From Zoogloeaceae bacterium (GTDB taxonomy: Bacteria; Pseudomonadota; Gammaproteobacteria; Burkholderiales; Rhodocyclaceae), in assembly GCA_031287525.1 (NCBI GenBank), contig JAITSU010000068.1:1-64000 (forward strand): DNA of 64,000 nt, given 5' to 3'. Under the pieces are notes generated by a model. That model had not been told where the DNA came from, searched no databases, and saw nothing but the letters and a program-made list of their open reading frames with translations. The position numbers and the translations under genes are program-made. Below, in pieces: positions 8,551 to 17,024 of the stretch (the first letter of the stretch is position 1; the number at the start of each line of letters is the position of its first letter).

Positions 8551-9007
8551 CAGGGCAATTGCATGAATGCCATTGAAATCAAAGTGGCGGGAGCATCCTG
8601 CTCCCGCTCAGGCTGCTGACAAAGTTGCACAGAGCGTTTTTTTTGAGTGAGGTTTTCCTGGGAACGCCAGCGTCCACGCTGGCAGCGGTGTTTGTGCGGC
8701 AATCTGCGCTCAAAGTCGGCGTTCCCAGAAAGCTACTTCGGAGGTTTGTCAACAGTCTGGGCGGGAGCATCCTGCTCCCGCTGGCAGGTCACGGACAGGA
8801 GCAGGATGCTCCCGCCACTTTGATTTTCTCCCCCTCACCCCTTGTAGGGGCGGGTTTCAAACCCGCCCTGTGCTCCGACAATGCCACGGCGGGCAGGTTT
8901 GAAACCTGCCCCTACGAAATATCCCCTTACCCGCGATGTACACTCACAAGAGGAGAGCGTCAGCAAGACGGGCTTGCTATGGCAAAGGCATTCATGCGAT
9001 TGCCCTG
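8551..9007. mobile_element. Non-autonomous inverted-repeat element, copy 2, with a nested second element
   Basis: The left end carries CAGGGCAATTGCATGAATGC (8551-8570), and the right end (8987-9007) its inverted partner ending GCGATTGCCCTG. Flanks are CGTAAGGAAC (8541-8550) and AGTAAGGAAC (9008-9017), a 9-of-10 direct repeat consistent with target duplication. The body is the inverse of copy 1 (425-672): the GTTTCAAACC-type cruciform near 8846-8914 and the GCGGGAGCATCCTGCTCCCG hairpin are both present. A different 152-bp element (8609-8760) interrupts it and the hairpin motif is duplicated around that insertion, which explains the larger size. This element makes up most of the 720-bp gap before hda; no gene was found in that gap. 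Confidence 0.78.
8609..8760. mobile_element. 152-bp short inverted-repeat element, copy A
   Basis: The ends are CAGGCTGCTGACAAA and the complement of CAGACTGTTGACAAA, 15-bp terminal inverted repeats with two mismatches. The inside can form a nested hairpin: CTGGGAACGCC near the left pairs with GGCGTTCCCAG near the right, and a perfect GCCAGCGT/ACGCTGGC stem lies at the centre-left. An almost identical copy, differing by a T-run length and one compensating A, lies at 47970-48121. No target duplication is visible. Confidence 0.75.
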
Positions 9008-9202
9008 AGTAAGGAACTGAAATGAGCACAACGTTGCTGAGTCGAAGACAAGCTTACGAAAGCGATTGGCGACTTCGCGGTCTCGCCGACATCGCCTGCG
9101 TCAGCACACAAATTTTGAGGGGTTTCTTCCGTGACAGGTGGGCGAGAAATACGATCGCCAAGATACCTGATAGAATTGCGACCTTTATTTTGTTGCCCGC
9201 CC

Positions 9203-9877
9203 ATGCGCCAGTTGCTTCTCGACCTGCTGCCGGAAACGCCGCCTTCCCTGGACAATTTTGTGCCGGGCGCAAATGGCGAGACGCTGACCGCCCTGTCGAC
9301 CTGGCTTGCTGACGACGAAGCCCCCCGTACCAACGGTTTTTTGCTTTGGGGCGAAGCGGGGTCTGGCAAGAGCCATTTGCTGAAAGCCAGCGGTCTGTCT
9401 TATTGCGACGCGCGTCTTGATCCTTTGCTGTCTGCGCTGGCAGACAACGACACGGAAAATCTGGCGGTCGACCACGTTGAAGCGCTGAATCCTGCCGGTC
9501 AAGTCGCGCTGTTCAACCGTTTCAACCGCATCCACGCCCGTCGGGGGCGTTTGCTTTGCGCCGCCAATGTCGCGCCTACGCATCTGGCGTTGCGCGAGGA
9601 TTTGCGTACCCGTCTGGGTTACGGTCTGATTTACCGGCTGTTGCCGCTTTCCGACGCGGAAAAATCGGCGGCGTTGGCGGAACAGGCGAAGACGCGGGCG
9701 ATGCGTTTTCCCCGCGAGGCGCGGGATTATCTGCTGGCGCGCGCTTCCCGCGACATGCGGACGCTTTCGGCGTTGGTGGCGGCGCTTGACCGTTATTCGC
9801 TGGAACAAAAACGCCCCATCACCCTGCCCCTCCTGCGCGAAGTGCTGGCGGACGCTCCTCTGGAATGTGAATGCTGA
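9203..9877 (+). CDS. hda: DnaA regulatory inactivator Hda-type AAA+ protein
   Basis: The 224-residue protein begins MRQLLLDLLPETPPSLDNF, matching the usual Hda N-terminus QLxLDLxP with its sliding-clamp-binding motif. The Walker A motif GEAGSGKSHLLKA sits near residue 50, followed by a weak Walker B region (NLAVDHVEALN) and an AAA+ lid with arginine-finger region. Hda bound to the beta clamp stimulates ATP hydrolysis by DnaA and so limits re-initiation of replication. The ATG at 9203 is chosen over an upstream in-frame start because family members begin here. The next gene overlaps its stop codon (TGATG), indicating translational coupling. Confidence 0.85.
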   Translation: MRQLLLDLLPETPPSLDNFVPGANGETLTALSTWLADDEAPRTNGFLLWGEAGSGKSHLLKASGLSYCDARLDPLLSALADNDTENLAVDHVEALNPAGQVALFNRFNRIHARRGRLLCAANVAPTHLALREDLRTRLGYGLIYRLLPLSDAEKSAALAEQAKTRAMRFPREARDYLLARASRDMRTLSALVAALDRYSLEQKRPITLPLLREVLADAPLECEC

Positions 9878-10539
9878 TGCAACTTGTACTCTTTGACCTG
9901 GACAACACCCTGCTTTCCGGCGACTCCGATTTTGCCTGGTCGGAATTCCTGATTAAAAAAGGCGCGCTGGATAAAGCCACGCAAGCCGCCAAAAATCAGG
10001 AATTTTTCGCCGCTTATCAGGCAGGCACGCTGGACATCCATGAATTTCTCAATTTTCAGTTAAAGCCGCTGGCGGCGCATCCCCGCGCCACGCTGGAAGC
10101 CTGGCATGCCGAATTCATGAGCCGCGTAATCCGCCCGATGATGGGCAAGGTCGCCCAAGCAAAAGTGCGCGCGCATCGGGAAGCCGGGCATCTCTGCGCG
10201 TTGGTGACGGCGACCAACAGTTTCGTCACCGGCCCCATCGCGCGGGCGTTTGGCATCGAACATCTGGTTGCCACCGTACCCGCCTGCGAAAACGGCGCTT
10301 TTACCGGAGCGGTGCGCGGCGTACCGTCCTTTCGCGAAGGCAAGGTCGCGCGGGTGGAAGCCTGGCTGGAAGCCCTGGGGTTGCACTGGGGCAGTTTTTC
10401 CGATACATGGTTTTACAGCGATTCGCACAACGACCTGCCGCTTCTGGAAAAAGTCAGCCATCCCGTCGCCACCAATCCCGACGAACGCCTTTCCCGACTG
10501 GCAAGCGAACGCGGCTGGGAAATCATCCGCCTATGCTAG
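9877..10539 (+). CDS. HAD-superfamily IB phosphatase (SerB-like)
   Basis: The 220-residue protein has the HAD signature LVLFDLDNTLLSGDSDFAW with nucleophile D7 and acid D9, a middle TATNSFVTGPIARAFG motif II region, and a C-terminal DSHNDLPLLEKV magnesium motif. This is the IB subfamily close to phosphoserine phosphatase and to small-molecule phosphatases commonly found next to hda or pcnB in betaproteobacteria. The substrate cannot be fixed from sequence; phosphoserine and phosphorylated sugars or bases are candidates. The ATG at 9877 overlaps the hda stop codon and matches the family N-terminus; an ATG at 9871 would add two residues. Confidence 0.82.
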   Translation: MQLVLFDLDNTLLSGDSDFAWSEFLIKKGALDKATQAAKNQEFFAAYQAGTLDIHEFLNFQLKPLAAHPRATLEAWHAEFMSRVIRPMMGKVAQAKVRAHREAGHLCALVTATNSFVTGPIARAFGIEHLVATVPACENGAFTGAVRGVPSFREGKVARVEAWLEALGLHWGSFSDTWFYSDSHNDLPLLEKVSHPVATNPDERLSRLASERGWEIIRLC

Positions 10540-10581
10540 GTTCATTCCGCATGTTCTCTCACCTCCTTCAAGTTATTGACG

Positions 10582-11982
10582 ATGCTGCGTAAATTTATCA
10601 ACCGGGTTTTGAAACTCGGCAAAGCCAATCCGGTCGCGCAGACCGAGCCAGCCGTCATCCCCGTGGACAGTCACGGCATCCACCGCGCCGACATCAGTTC
10701 CGGCAGCCGCCGCGTCTGCGAAGCGTTGCGCGAGCGCGGTTACAAGGCTTACGTGGTCGGCGGCGCGGTGCGCGACCTGCTCGTAGGCGCGCGCCCCAAA
10801 GATTTCGATGTCGCCACCAATGCCACGCCGGACGAAGTGCGCCGCTGTCTGCGCCGCTCCCGCCTGATTGGTCGCCGCTTTCAAATCGTCCATGCCTACA
10901 TGGGGACGGAAGTCATCGAAATCACCACCTTTCGCGGCACGTTGGGCGACGACGCCAAAACCGACGAACACGGACGGGTGCTGCGCGACAACGTGTTCGG
11001 CAGTCAGGCGGAAGACGCCGCCCGCCGTGATTTCACCGTCAATGCCCTGTATTTCGACCCGAAAACCGAGCAGATTCTCGATTACCACCACGGCGTCGCC
11101 GACCTGAAGCAAAAAACCCTGCGGATGATTGGCGACCCCAAAACGCGCTACCGCGAAGACCCGGTACGCATGTTGCGCGCCGTGCGGCTGGCGGCAAAAT
11201 TGGGGCTTTCCATCGACCCGGCGGCACGGCGTCCGATTCGGGAAATGGCAACCCTGCTGGAAAACGTGCCCGCCGCCCGCCTGTTCGACGAAATGCTGAA
11301 GCTGTTCACCAGCGGTCACGCCGTCAAATGCCTGCAACAACTACGCGCCGAAGGCTTGCACCACGGCACACTGCCCCTGCTGGACGTTATCCTGCGCGAA
11401 CCGCAGGGCGAAAAATTTGTTCTGCTGGCGCTCGCCAATACTGACCAGCGCATCCGCGAAGGCAAAACCTCATCCCCCAGCTTTCTCTTCGCCGCCCTGC
11501 TCTGGCACGAAGTCACCCTCTGCTGGCAACGCTTCCAGCAGGAAGGCGAATCTCCCATTCCCGCGCTGTATCTGGCAATGGACGAAGTGTTGAAAGCGCA
11601 GGGCGAAAAACTCGCCATCACCCGCCGCATCGCCAGTGACGTTAAAGAAATCTGGGCATTGCAGCCGCGCTTTGAGCAACGCGCCGGCAAGCGACCCTAC
11701 GGCGTGCTGGAACACCCGCGTTTTCGCGCCGCCTACGATTTTCTCTGTCTGCGCGGTCTTGCGGGCGAAATCGACACCGCGCTGGGCGCGTGGTGGCTGG
11801 ATTTCCAGAACGCCGATGGCGAAGCCCGCGCGCAAATGCTGCTGCCCGCCGAAGCCACCCGGAAAAAACGCCACAGACGGCGGAAAAAATCGGCGTCCAC
11901 GGATCACGAAGCGGGCGACGAATCCGCCCATGAAATGACAGACGAAACATCAGAACCCGCAGCCGAACAAACCGATGAATAA
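10582..11982 (+). CDS. pcnB: Poly(A) polymerase PcnB
   Basis: The 466-residue member of the class II nucleotidyltransferase family has the head motif AYVVGGAVRDLLVGARPKDF with catalytic DFDVAT, an RRDFTVNALYFD motif and an RxxEDPVRMLRAVRLAAKL motif. The C-terminus is basic (KKRHRRRKK) and then acidic, as usual for bacterial PcnB, which adds 3' A tails to RNA to mark it for decay. The related CCA-adding enzyme is less likely because the position before folK and the length fit PcnB. The ATG at 10582 is preferred over a TTG two codons earlier. It overlaps folK by 8 bases. Confidence 0.92.
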   Translation: MLRKFINRVLKLGKANPVAQTEPAVIPVDSHGIHRADISSGSRRVCEALRERGYKAYVVGGAVRDLLVGARPKDFDVATNATPDEVRRCLRRSRLIGRRFQIVHAYMGTEVIEITTFRGTLGDDAKTDEHGRVLRDNVFGSQAEDAARRDFTVNALYFDPKTEQILDYHHGVADLKQKTLRMIGDPKTRYREDPVRMLRAVRLAAKLGLSIDPAARRPIREMATLLENVPAARLFDEMLKLFTSGHAVKCLQQLRAEGLHHGTLPLLDVILREPQGEKFVLLALANTDQRIREGKTSSPSFLFAALLWHEVTLCWQRFQQEGESPIPALYLAMDEVLKAQGEKLAITRRIASDVKEIWALQPRFEQRAGKRPYGVLEHPRFRAAYDFLCLRGLAGEIDTALGAWWLDFQNADGEARAQMLLPAEATRKKRHRRRKKSASTDHEAGDESAHEMTDETSEPAAEQTDE

Positions 11983-12466
11983 CGCTCCCGCCCTCGCCTA
12001 CATTGCGCTGGGGGCAAATCTGGGCGACCCGCAGGCGATGGTGCGAAATGCCATCGCCGCCCTGGACGCGCTACCCGATACCCGCCTCATCCGCGCCTCG
12101 TCCCTCTACCGCACTGAACCCGTCGGGCTGAAAGCCCAGCCGGACTTCATCAACGCCGTCGCCGCCATCCGCACAACGCTCGCGCCGCAAGACCTGCTCT
12201 GTGAACTGCAAAATCTGGAAGCCACGCATGGCAGAGTCCGCAGCATCCCCAACGCCCCGCGCACTCTTGACCTTGACATCCTGCTCTACGCCGATCAGGT
12301 GATCAACACCCCCACCCTCACCCTGCCGCACCCCAGAATGCGCCTGCGCGCCTTCGTCCTCGCCCCCCTCGCCGAAATCGCCCCCAAGCTGCAAATCCCC
12401 GGCAGAGGCAGTCTGGCGGCATGGCTTCCGGCAGTGGCGAACCAACGGATTTTGCGCCTACCCTGA
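11975..12466 (+). CDS. folK: 2-amino-4-hydroxy-6-hydroxymethyldihydropteridine pyrophosphokinase
   Basis: The 163-residue HPPK contains AYIALGANLGDP at the N-terminus, the YRTEPVG loop (residues ~44-50), and the signature RTLDLDILLYAD plus LPHPRMRLRAFVLAPLAEI. HPPK transfers pyrophosphate from ATP to the pterin alcohol in folate synthesis. The gene starts inside the end of pcnB, so the two are translationally coupled. In many beta- and gammaproteobacteria panB-panC follow directly; here about 2.8 kb of accessory sequence separates them. Confidence 0.95.
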   Translation: MNNAPALAYIALGANLGDPQAMVRNAIAALDALPDTRLIRASSLYRTEPVGLKAQPDFINAVAAIRTTLAPQDLLCELQNLEATHGRVRSIPNAPRTLDLDILLYADQVINTPTLTLPHPRMRLRAFVLAPLAEIAPKLQIPGRGSLAAWLPAVANQRILRLP

Positions 12467-12468
12467 AA

Positions 12469-12915
12469 TCAGGCAGCCTTTCTTTCCCCTGCCTCCCAAC
12501 CAATGCAAGCCAGCGCCACGGTACGCGGCACCGGATTTTGACCGCTCTTGTAGTAAGCCAACATGCGGCGCGATACGCCAATGGCGCGGGCAGCAGCATC
12601 CAGCGTGAGCTTGTTTTTTGCCATCCAGTTCCAGATGAATTCGTGCGAATACTCTCCGCTCTGTTCGATGGCGCGGGCACGCAGATTATCGGCGGCAAGT
12701 TCCAGATTATCGTCATTATCCCAAACCACAACCCGCCCACCTTCCGCAAGGGATGCCGTGGCGAACACCTCTGGATTTTCCAGCCGCGCAAGAGAACGGA
12801 AGGTTTTGATGATGCCCGACAAATCCAGCGTAAACCCCGCGCCATCCGCAAATTCCAGTTGCAGGCTCGTGGGCACGACTGGACGCGCGGATGTTAAAAT
12901 GAATGGTTCAGGCAT
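12469..12915 (-). CDS. DUF2442 domain protein with C-terminal helix-turn-helix
   Basis: Of its 148 residues, 1-85 resemble DUF2442 (SLQLEFADGAGFTLDL and RVVVWDNDDNLELAADNL). Residues about 95-145 look like a DNA-binding helix-turn-helix (FIWNWMAKNKLTLDAAARAI and RRMLAYYKSGQNPVP). It overlaps the preceding DUF4160 gene by 8 bases. DUF4160 and DUF2442 genes are often adjacent in bacteria and are suspected toxin-antitoxin-like pairs; with its DNA-binding half, this would be the autoregulating, antitoxin-like partner. That role is inference. It is convergent with folK with a gap of only 2 bases. Confidence 0.75.
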   Translation of the reverse strand: MPEPFILTSARPVVPTSLQLEFADGAGFTLDLSGIIKTFRSLARLENPEVFATASLAEGGRVVVWDNDDNLELAADNLRARAIEQSGEYSHEFIWNWMAKNKLTLDAAARAIGVSRRMLAYYKSGQNPVPRTVALACIGWEAGERKAA

Positions 12916-13141
12916 AATTTAATTCCTCCCATTTGGCTACCAATAATTCCTGATGCACGTCACCCCATTCGAGAGCCTCCGTCAGTTCTTTCTTGCCAAC
13001 GCCACCCGCCAACACGACAAGGGTAGAGATTTCCACCAACGCCTCCCGACCATCGCTCGCCAGAATATGAAAATGCGGCGGCAAATGGTCGGCAGCGTAG
13101 AGGCAGATTTTGCAGCGAGAGAGGCGAATCATCGTTGGCAT
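12908..13141 (-). CDS. DUF4160 domain protein
   Basis: This 77-residue protein starts MPTMIRLSRCKICLYAADH and carries the PPHFHI motif typical of DUF4160, then DGREALVEIS and a C-terminal helix with GGVGKKELTEALEWGDVHQE. DUF4160 proteins are small and usually precede a DUF2442 gene, as here. A toxin-like role has been suspected for such pairs but is not established by this sequence. A second, broken copy of the last third of this gene lies at 15162-15236, on the far side of the two secreted paralogues. Confidence 0.78.
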   Translation of the reverse strand: MPTMIRLSRCKICLYAADHLPPHFHILASDGREALVEISTLVVLAGGVGKKELTEALEWGDVHQELLVAKWEELNYA

Positions 13142-13208
13142 GGCGTCATGTTAGTGCAATGATTGCACTGCGTCAAACGGATTTTGCGCTTGGGCTGATT
13201 TTGCAAGG

Positions 13209-13232
13209 CAAAAATCGGGGACGCCCCGATTT
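13209..13232 (-). terminator. Terminator after the two secreted paralogues
   Basis: On the minus strand the stem AAATCGGGG/CCCCGATTT with loop CGT is followed by TTTTGCC. It sits 4 bases beyond the stop codon of the gene ending at 13236 and before the DUF4160 start. Confidence 0.75.
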
Positions 13233-13235
13233 CAT

Positions 13236-14219
13236 TCAATAAAGCGGCATGTCAATCTTGTATTGCTCAAGCAGGGCTGGGTCATCGATGTCGATGATGT
13301 TGTTGTAATGAAGGACATCCTCGTTGGAAGCAAAGCAGCGGTCAAGCAGCGCAAGGACGATTTTCGTATAGCCCGTATAGCCCTTTCCTGCAAAGCTTAT
13401 GCCTTTGGGCGGGTTAAGGCGACCAATGCCGCCAGCAGGGGCGACAAGGTGTTTGTTGGGATCTGCCCCGGAATTTTGGGGGGTAAGGCGGAGTAGCCAC
13501 AGAATATCCGGTGGCACACGCTCTTCAATAGGTTTAGCTGCCGAATTGCGAGAGTCAGAAAGTTCCGTATTTGTGTACTCAACTACAAATTGACCGGCCT
13601 CGACTTCATTCAGCGGCATCGCCACGCCTGTCGGCACATTGCGTACGCCAGCCAGCACTGCTTGATCGGCAAGCAGTTGGCGCACGTTCCAGCGAACAAC
13701 AGCATGGATCGACGGAACTGGCTTTCGTACAAGAGTAAGGTCTATCCAGGGGCTGGAAATCTTGCAACCGGAGATAACTCCGATGAATGGCATCACCGGA
13801 ACGATGTACTCATCACGCATGACAAGAGGCCAGTGCACGAATTGAAGCCGGGAACGACGCTCCCATGCGGCTACCCCCATGCTTTCTGTGTCTTTGGCTT
13901 TGGTTATGCAGAGATTCTCTTTAGCCAGTTGGGTTGCAACGCGCTCCGTAACGGCAGTCACAAAGTCGCGAAAATGCGAGAGCGAAGGGTTTACTCCGGT
14001 GACGGAAGAATTGATCCCGCCATAGTCCGGTGTCATGATCTGAATCGGCACCGTATCGACGGGGCACGGTGAAACTTCTCCGGCAATGCCCGTACTGACC
14101 ACCATCACCCCCGCCATGAAAATAAACCACGTTTTCTTTACAGACTCACTCACCAACGCAGTAGCAGAGAAACCCCACCCGGCAATAACCCTCAAACTCG
14201 TCTTGTCATCGAAATTCAT
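13236..14219 (-). CDS. Secreted or membrane-anchored protein of unknown function, paralogue 1
   Basis: The 327-residue protein has a 33-residue N-terminal extension, then a hydrophobic segment TWFIFMAGVMVVSTGIAGEV that could be a signal peptide or anchor. The mature part starts SPCPVDTVPIQIMTPDYGG. Four cysteines (SPCPVD, ENLCIT, SGCKISSPWIDL, LLDRCFASN) are conserved with the next gene, which suggests periplasmic disulfides. The two proteins align over nearly their full length. No known domain recognised. The ATG at 14219 follows AAGGAG and is well supported. Base composition is visibly less GC-rich than neighbouring pan genes, suggesting acquisition. Probably co-transcribed from the 15101 gene and ended by the hairpin at 13209-13232. 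Confidence 0.7.
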   Translation of the reverse strand: MNFDDKTSLRVIAGWGFSATALVSESVKKTWFIFMAGVMVVSTGIAGEVSPCPVDTVPIQIMTPDYGGINSSVTGVNPSLSHFRDFVTAVTERVATQLAKENLCITKAKDTESMGVAAWERRSRLQFVHWPLVMRDEYIVPVMPFIGVISGCKISSPWIDLTLVRKPVPSIHAVVRWNVRQLLADQAVLAGVRNVPTGVAMPLNEVEAGQFVVEYTNTELSDSRNSAAKPIEERVPPDILWLLRLTPQNSGADPNKHLVAPAGGIGRLNPPKGISFAGKGYTGYTKIVLALLDRCFASNEDVLHYNNIIDIDDPALLEQYKIDMPLY

Positions 14220-14246
14220 GAGATTTCTCCTTGTGATAGTTTCAAA

Positions 14247-15101
14247 TCAATAAAAAGGCTGCATGTCGATCTTGTATTGCTCAAGCAAGACCGGATCATC
14301 GATGTCGATGATGCTGTGGTAACGAAGAATTTCCTCGTCGAAGTTGTTGGAGGCAAAGCAGCGGTCAAGCAGCGCAATGACGAGCTTCGCATAGCCCTCC
14401 GCGCCCTTCATTCTTGCTATATCTCTGGATGAGCCATGGAGGGGGGGGCGGCGGAGCCCCCACAGAATATCCGGTGGTATGCGCTCTTCAAGCAACTTCA
14501 CCGCGCGAGGGTCAGAAAGATCCGTATCTGTGTACTCCCCTATAAATTGACCAATCTCAATCTCATTCAGCGGCATCGCCACGCCTGTCGGCACATTACG
14601 CACGCCAGCCAGCACCGCCTGATCGGCAAACAGTTGGCGCTCGTTCCAGCGAACAACACCAGTGATCACCGGAACTGGCGTTCGTACAAAGGTAAAGTCT
14701 ATCCAGGGGCTGGAAATCAAGCAGCCGGAGGTACCTCTCGTGAATGACTGCATCGGAACGGTGTACTCTTCATATATGTGAACAGGCCAGTACACAAATT
14801 GAAGCAGGGAGTGTCGCATCCATGCGGCGTCCCCCATGCTTTCCATGTCTTTGGCTCCGGTTATGCAAAGCTTCTCCTTGGCCAGTTGGGTCGCAACGCG
14901 CTCCGTAACGGCGGTTACGAAGGCGCGAAAATGTGGGAGGGTACGGGATATTTCGTCGGCAGAGAACTTGACCTTGGAGCCACCGTAATTTGGTGTCATG
15001 ATCTGAATCGGCACCGTGTCGACGGGGCACGGTGAAACTTCCCCGGCAATGCCCGTGCTGACTGCCATCACACCCGCCATGAAAATAAAAAAACGAAACA
15101 T
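14247..15101 (-). CDS. Secreted protein of unknown function, paralogue 2
   Basis: The 284-residue protein begins MFRFFIFMAGVMAVSTGIAG, a clear signal peptide, with the mature part starting EVSPCPVDTVPIQIMTPNYG. It shares with paralogue 1 the PNYGG/PDYGG motif, the four cysteines, SSPWIDFTFVR, the AVLAGVRNVPTGVAMPLNE segment and the C-terminal IIDIDDPxLLEQYKIDM. It lacks paralogue 1's N-terminal extension and an insertion before the last third. GAGGGAT before the ATG supports the start. The gap to paralogue 1 is 27 bases, so they form a two-gene unit made by tandem duplication. Function unknown; periplasmic location inferred. Confidence 0.72.
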   Translation of the reverse strand: MFRFFIFMAGVMAVSTGIAGEVSPCPVDTVPIQIMTPNYGGSKVKFSADEISRTLPHFRAFVTAVTERVATQLAKEKLCITGAKDMESMGDAAWMRHSLLQFVYWPVHIYEEYTVPMQSFTRGTSGCLISSPWIDFTFVRTPVPVITGVVRWNERQLFADQAVLAGVRNVPTGVAMPLNEIEIGQFIGEYTDTDLSDPRAVKLLEERIPPDILWGLRRPPLHGSSRDIARMKGAEGYAKLVIALLDRCFASNNFDEEILRYHSIIDIDDPVLLEQYKIDMQPFY

Positions 15102-15161
15102 TTGTATCCCTCACAAATCATGAAACAATCGTTGGGTGAATTTCTGCCATCAAACAGCCCA

Positions 15162-15236
15162 TCATTCCTGACGCGCAGCGCCCCGTTCGAGCGCCTCCGT
15201 CAGTTCTTTCCTGCCAACGCCCCCCGCCAGCACAAC
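15162..15236 (-). pseudogene. Remnant of a second DUF4160 gene
   Basis: On the minus strand this 75-bp piece encodes VVLAGGVGRKELTEALERGA and then a stop. It closely matches VVLAGGVGKKELTEALEWGD in the intact DUF4160 gene at 12908-13141. The homology ends abruptly upstream (15237), where sequence leading to panB begins, and no start codon remains. Confidence 0.75.
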
Positions 15237-15321
15237 TATACGCCATCCAATTTTTCTTTTCCCCATCCCGTAATCGCTGCTAGGATAGCGCCCCTGTATT
15301 TGATGGAGATTGCTCCACACC

Positions 15322-16134
15322 ATGTCCGCGCAAACCCAAACCCGCCGCCTGACCCTGACTGACCTTGCCCGCTGGTATCAGGCGGGGGAAAAGCTCGTTA
15401 TGCTCACTTGCTACGACGCCAGTTTCGCCGCGCTCTCGGAAGAGGCGGGCGTGGAGTTGTTGCTGGTCGGCGATTCGCTCGGCAATGTGGTGCAGGGGCA
15501 GGACACCACGCTGCCGGTGACGCTGGAACACATGATTTACCACACCGAAGCGGTGGTCAGAGGCTCAAAGCGGGCGCTGGTGGTGTCGGATATGCCATTT
15601 GGCACGTCGCAAATCAGCCCGCAGGATACTTTTCGCAACGCCGCCCGCCTGATGGCGGCAGGAGCGCAGATGGTGAAGATTGAAGGCGGCGCGGAAATGG
15701 TGGCGACGACGGAGTTTTTGACCCGTCGCGGCATTCCGGTTTGCGCCCATCTCGGTCTGACGCCGCAATCGGTGCACCAGTTGGGCGGCTTCCGGGTGCA
15801 GGGGCGCGACGAGGCCGCCGCGCAAAAACTCTTGAACGACACGCTATCGCTGGAACAGGCGGGCGCGAGCTTCGTGGTACTGGAAGCCATTCCCGCGCTG
15901 CTGGCGGCGGAAATCACGCGGCAGTTGTCGATTCCTGCCATCGGCATCGGCGCGGGGGCGGAAACCTCCGGTCAGGTGTTGGTATTGCACGACATGCTGA
16001 ACATCAGCGCCGGTAAAAAAGCGCGTTTTGTAAAAAATTTCATGGCGGGCGCGGAAAGCATCCAGGCAGCCGTCGCCGCCTATGTTGCGGAAGTCAAGGC
16101 GGGAACGTTTCCTGCTGCGGAACATACTTATTAG
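15322..16134 (+). CDS. panB: 3-methyl-2-oxobutanoate hydroxymethyltransferase
   Basis: The 270-residue protein has the PanB core: [40 protein letters not shown] (metal-binding Asp), [47 protein letters not shown] and a late [20 protein letters not shown]. It transfers a hydroxymethyl group from methylene-tetrahydrofolate to alpha-ketoisovalerate, the first committed step of pantothenate synthesis. The start is the ATG at 15322 after TGGAGAT. panC begins 5 bases after its stop codon. Confidence 0.96.
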   Translation: MSAQTQTRRLTLTDLARWYQAGEKLVMLTCYDASFAALSEEAGVELLLVGDSLGNVVQGQDTTLPVTLEHMIYHTEAVVRGSKRALVVSDMPFGTSQISPQDTFRNAARLMAAGAQMVKIEGGAEMVATTEFLTRRGIPVCAHLGLTPQSVHQLGGFRVQGRDEAAAQKLLNDTLSLEQAGASFVVLEAIPALLAAEITRQLSIPAIGIGAGAETSGQVLVLHDMLNISAGKKARFVKNFMAGAESIQAAVAAYVAEVKAGTFPAAEHTY

Positions 16135-16139
16135 TCAAT

Positions 16140-16967
16140 ATGCAAACCCACCACCAAATCCCCGCCCTGCGTCAATCCTTGCAAGGCAAAACCCGCATCG
16201 CTTTCGTACCCACCATGGGCAATCTGCATGAGGGGCATCTCACCCTGATGCGCGCCGCCCGCAAATATGCGGAGACGGTGGTTGCCAGCATTTTCGTCAA
16301 TCGCCTGCAATTCGGCGTGGGTGAGGATTTTGAGCAGTATCCGCGCACCTTGCGGACGGACAGCGAAAAACTCGCGGCGACGGGCGTGGATGCGCTGTTT
16401 GCGCCGTCGGAAAACGACTTCTACCCGGAGCCACAAGGCTATTTTGTCGAGCCGCCCGATTTTCAACACCTGCTGGAAGGCGAATTCCGTCCCGGACATT
16501 TTCGCGGCGTGGCGACGGTGGTGTTGAAGCTCTTTAACTGCGTACAACCGCAGGTCGCGCTGTTCGGCAAGAAGGATTACCAGCAGTTGATGCTGATTCG
16601 CGCCATGACCCGCCAACTGGCGCTGCCCATCGAGATTGTCGGCGTCGATACCGTGCGCGCCCCCGATGGTCTGGCGTTGTCTTCCCGCAATAACTACCTC
16701 GCGCCCGCCGAACGCGCCGAAGCGCCGCGCCTGTATCAAACCTTGAACGAACTCAAAGCGGATTTGTTGCGCGAAGGGCTGGACAAGCGCGAAATTCTGG
16801 AACAAAAAGCGCGTAAAAATCTGGACAAACACGGCTGGAAGACAGATTATCTCGCCGTGCGGCAACAATCCGACCTGCAACTTCCTTCGCTTGCGGGTCA
16901 AAAACTGGTGATTGTTGCCGCCGCAAGGCTGGGGCAGACGCGGCTGATTGATAATCTGGAAATCTGA
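16140..16967 (+). CDS. panC: Pantoate-beta-alanine ligase (pantothenate synthetase)
   Basis: This 275-residue enzyme carries the ATP-binding HIGH-type motif in [63 protein letters not shown] and the KMSKS-like LSSRNNYL. It adenylates pantoate and joins it to beta-alanine. It follows panB with a 5-base gap, so both belong to one transcript, whereas panD downstream has its own promoter. Confidence 0.96.
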   Translation: MQTHHQIPALRQSLQGKTRIAFVPTMGNLHEGHLTLMRAARKYAETVVASIFVNRLQFGVGEDFEQYPRTLRTDSEKLAATGVDALFAPSENDFYPEPQGYFVEPPDFQHLLEGEFRPGHFRGVATVVLKLFNCVQPQVALFGKKDYQQLMLIRAMTRQLALPIEIVGVDTVRAPDGLALSSRNNYLAPAERAEAPRLYQTLNELKADLLREGLDKREILEQKARKNLDKHGWKTDYLAVRQQSDLQLPSLAGQKLVIVAAARLGQTRLIDNLEI

Positions 16968-17024
16968 TTTTCCGCACTGCGAATCGTGTTGGCTTCAAGT
17001 GTTGCCCGCGTAGCCATTCTTTGT

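Noticed and set aside
8761-8900. Possible CRISPR array because of repeated palindromes near 8760-8900
   Set aside because: The repeats differ in type and orientation, have no regular spacers and belong to the inverted-repeat element.
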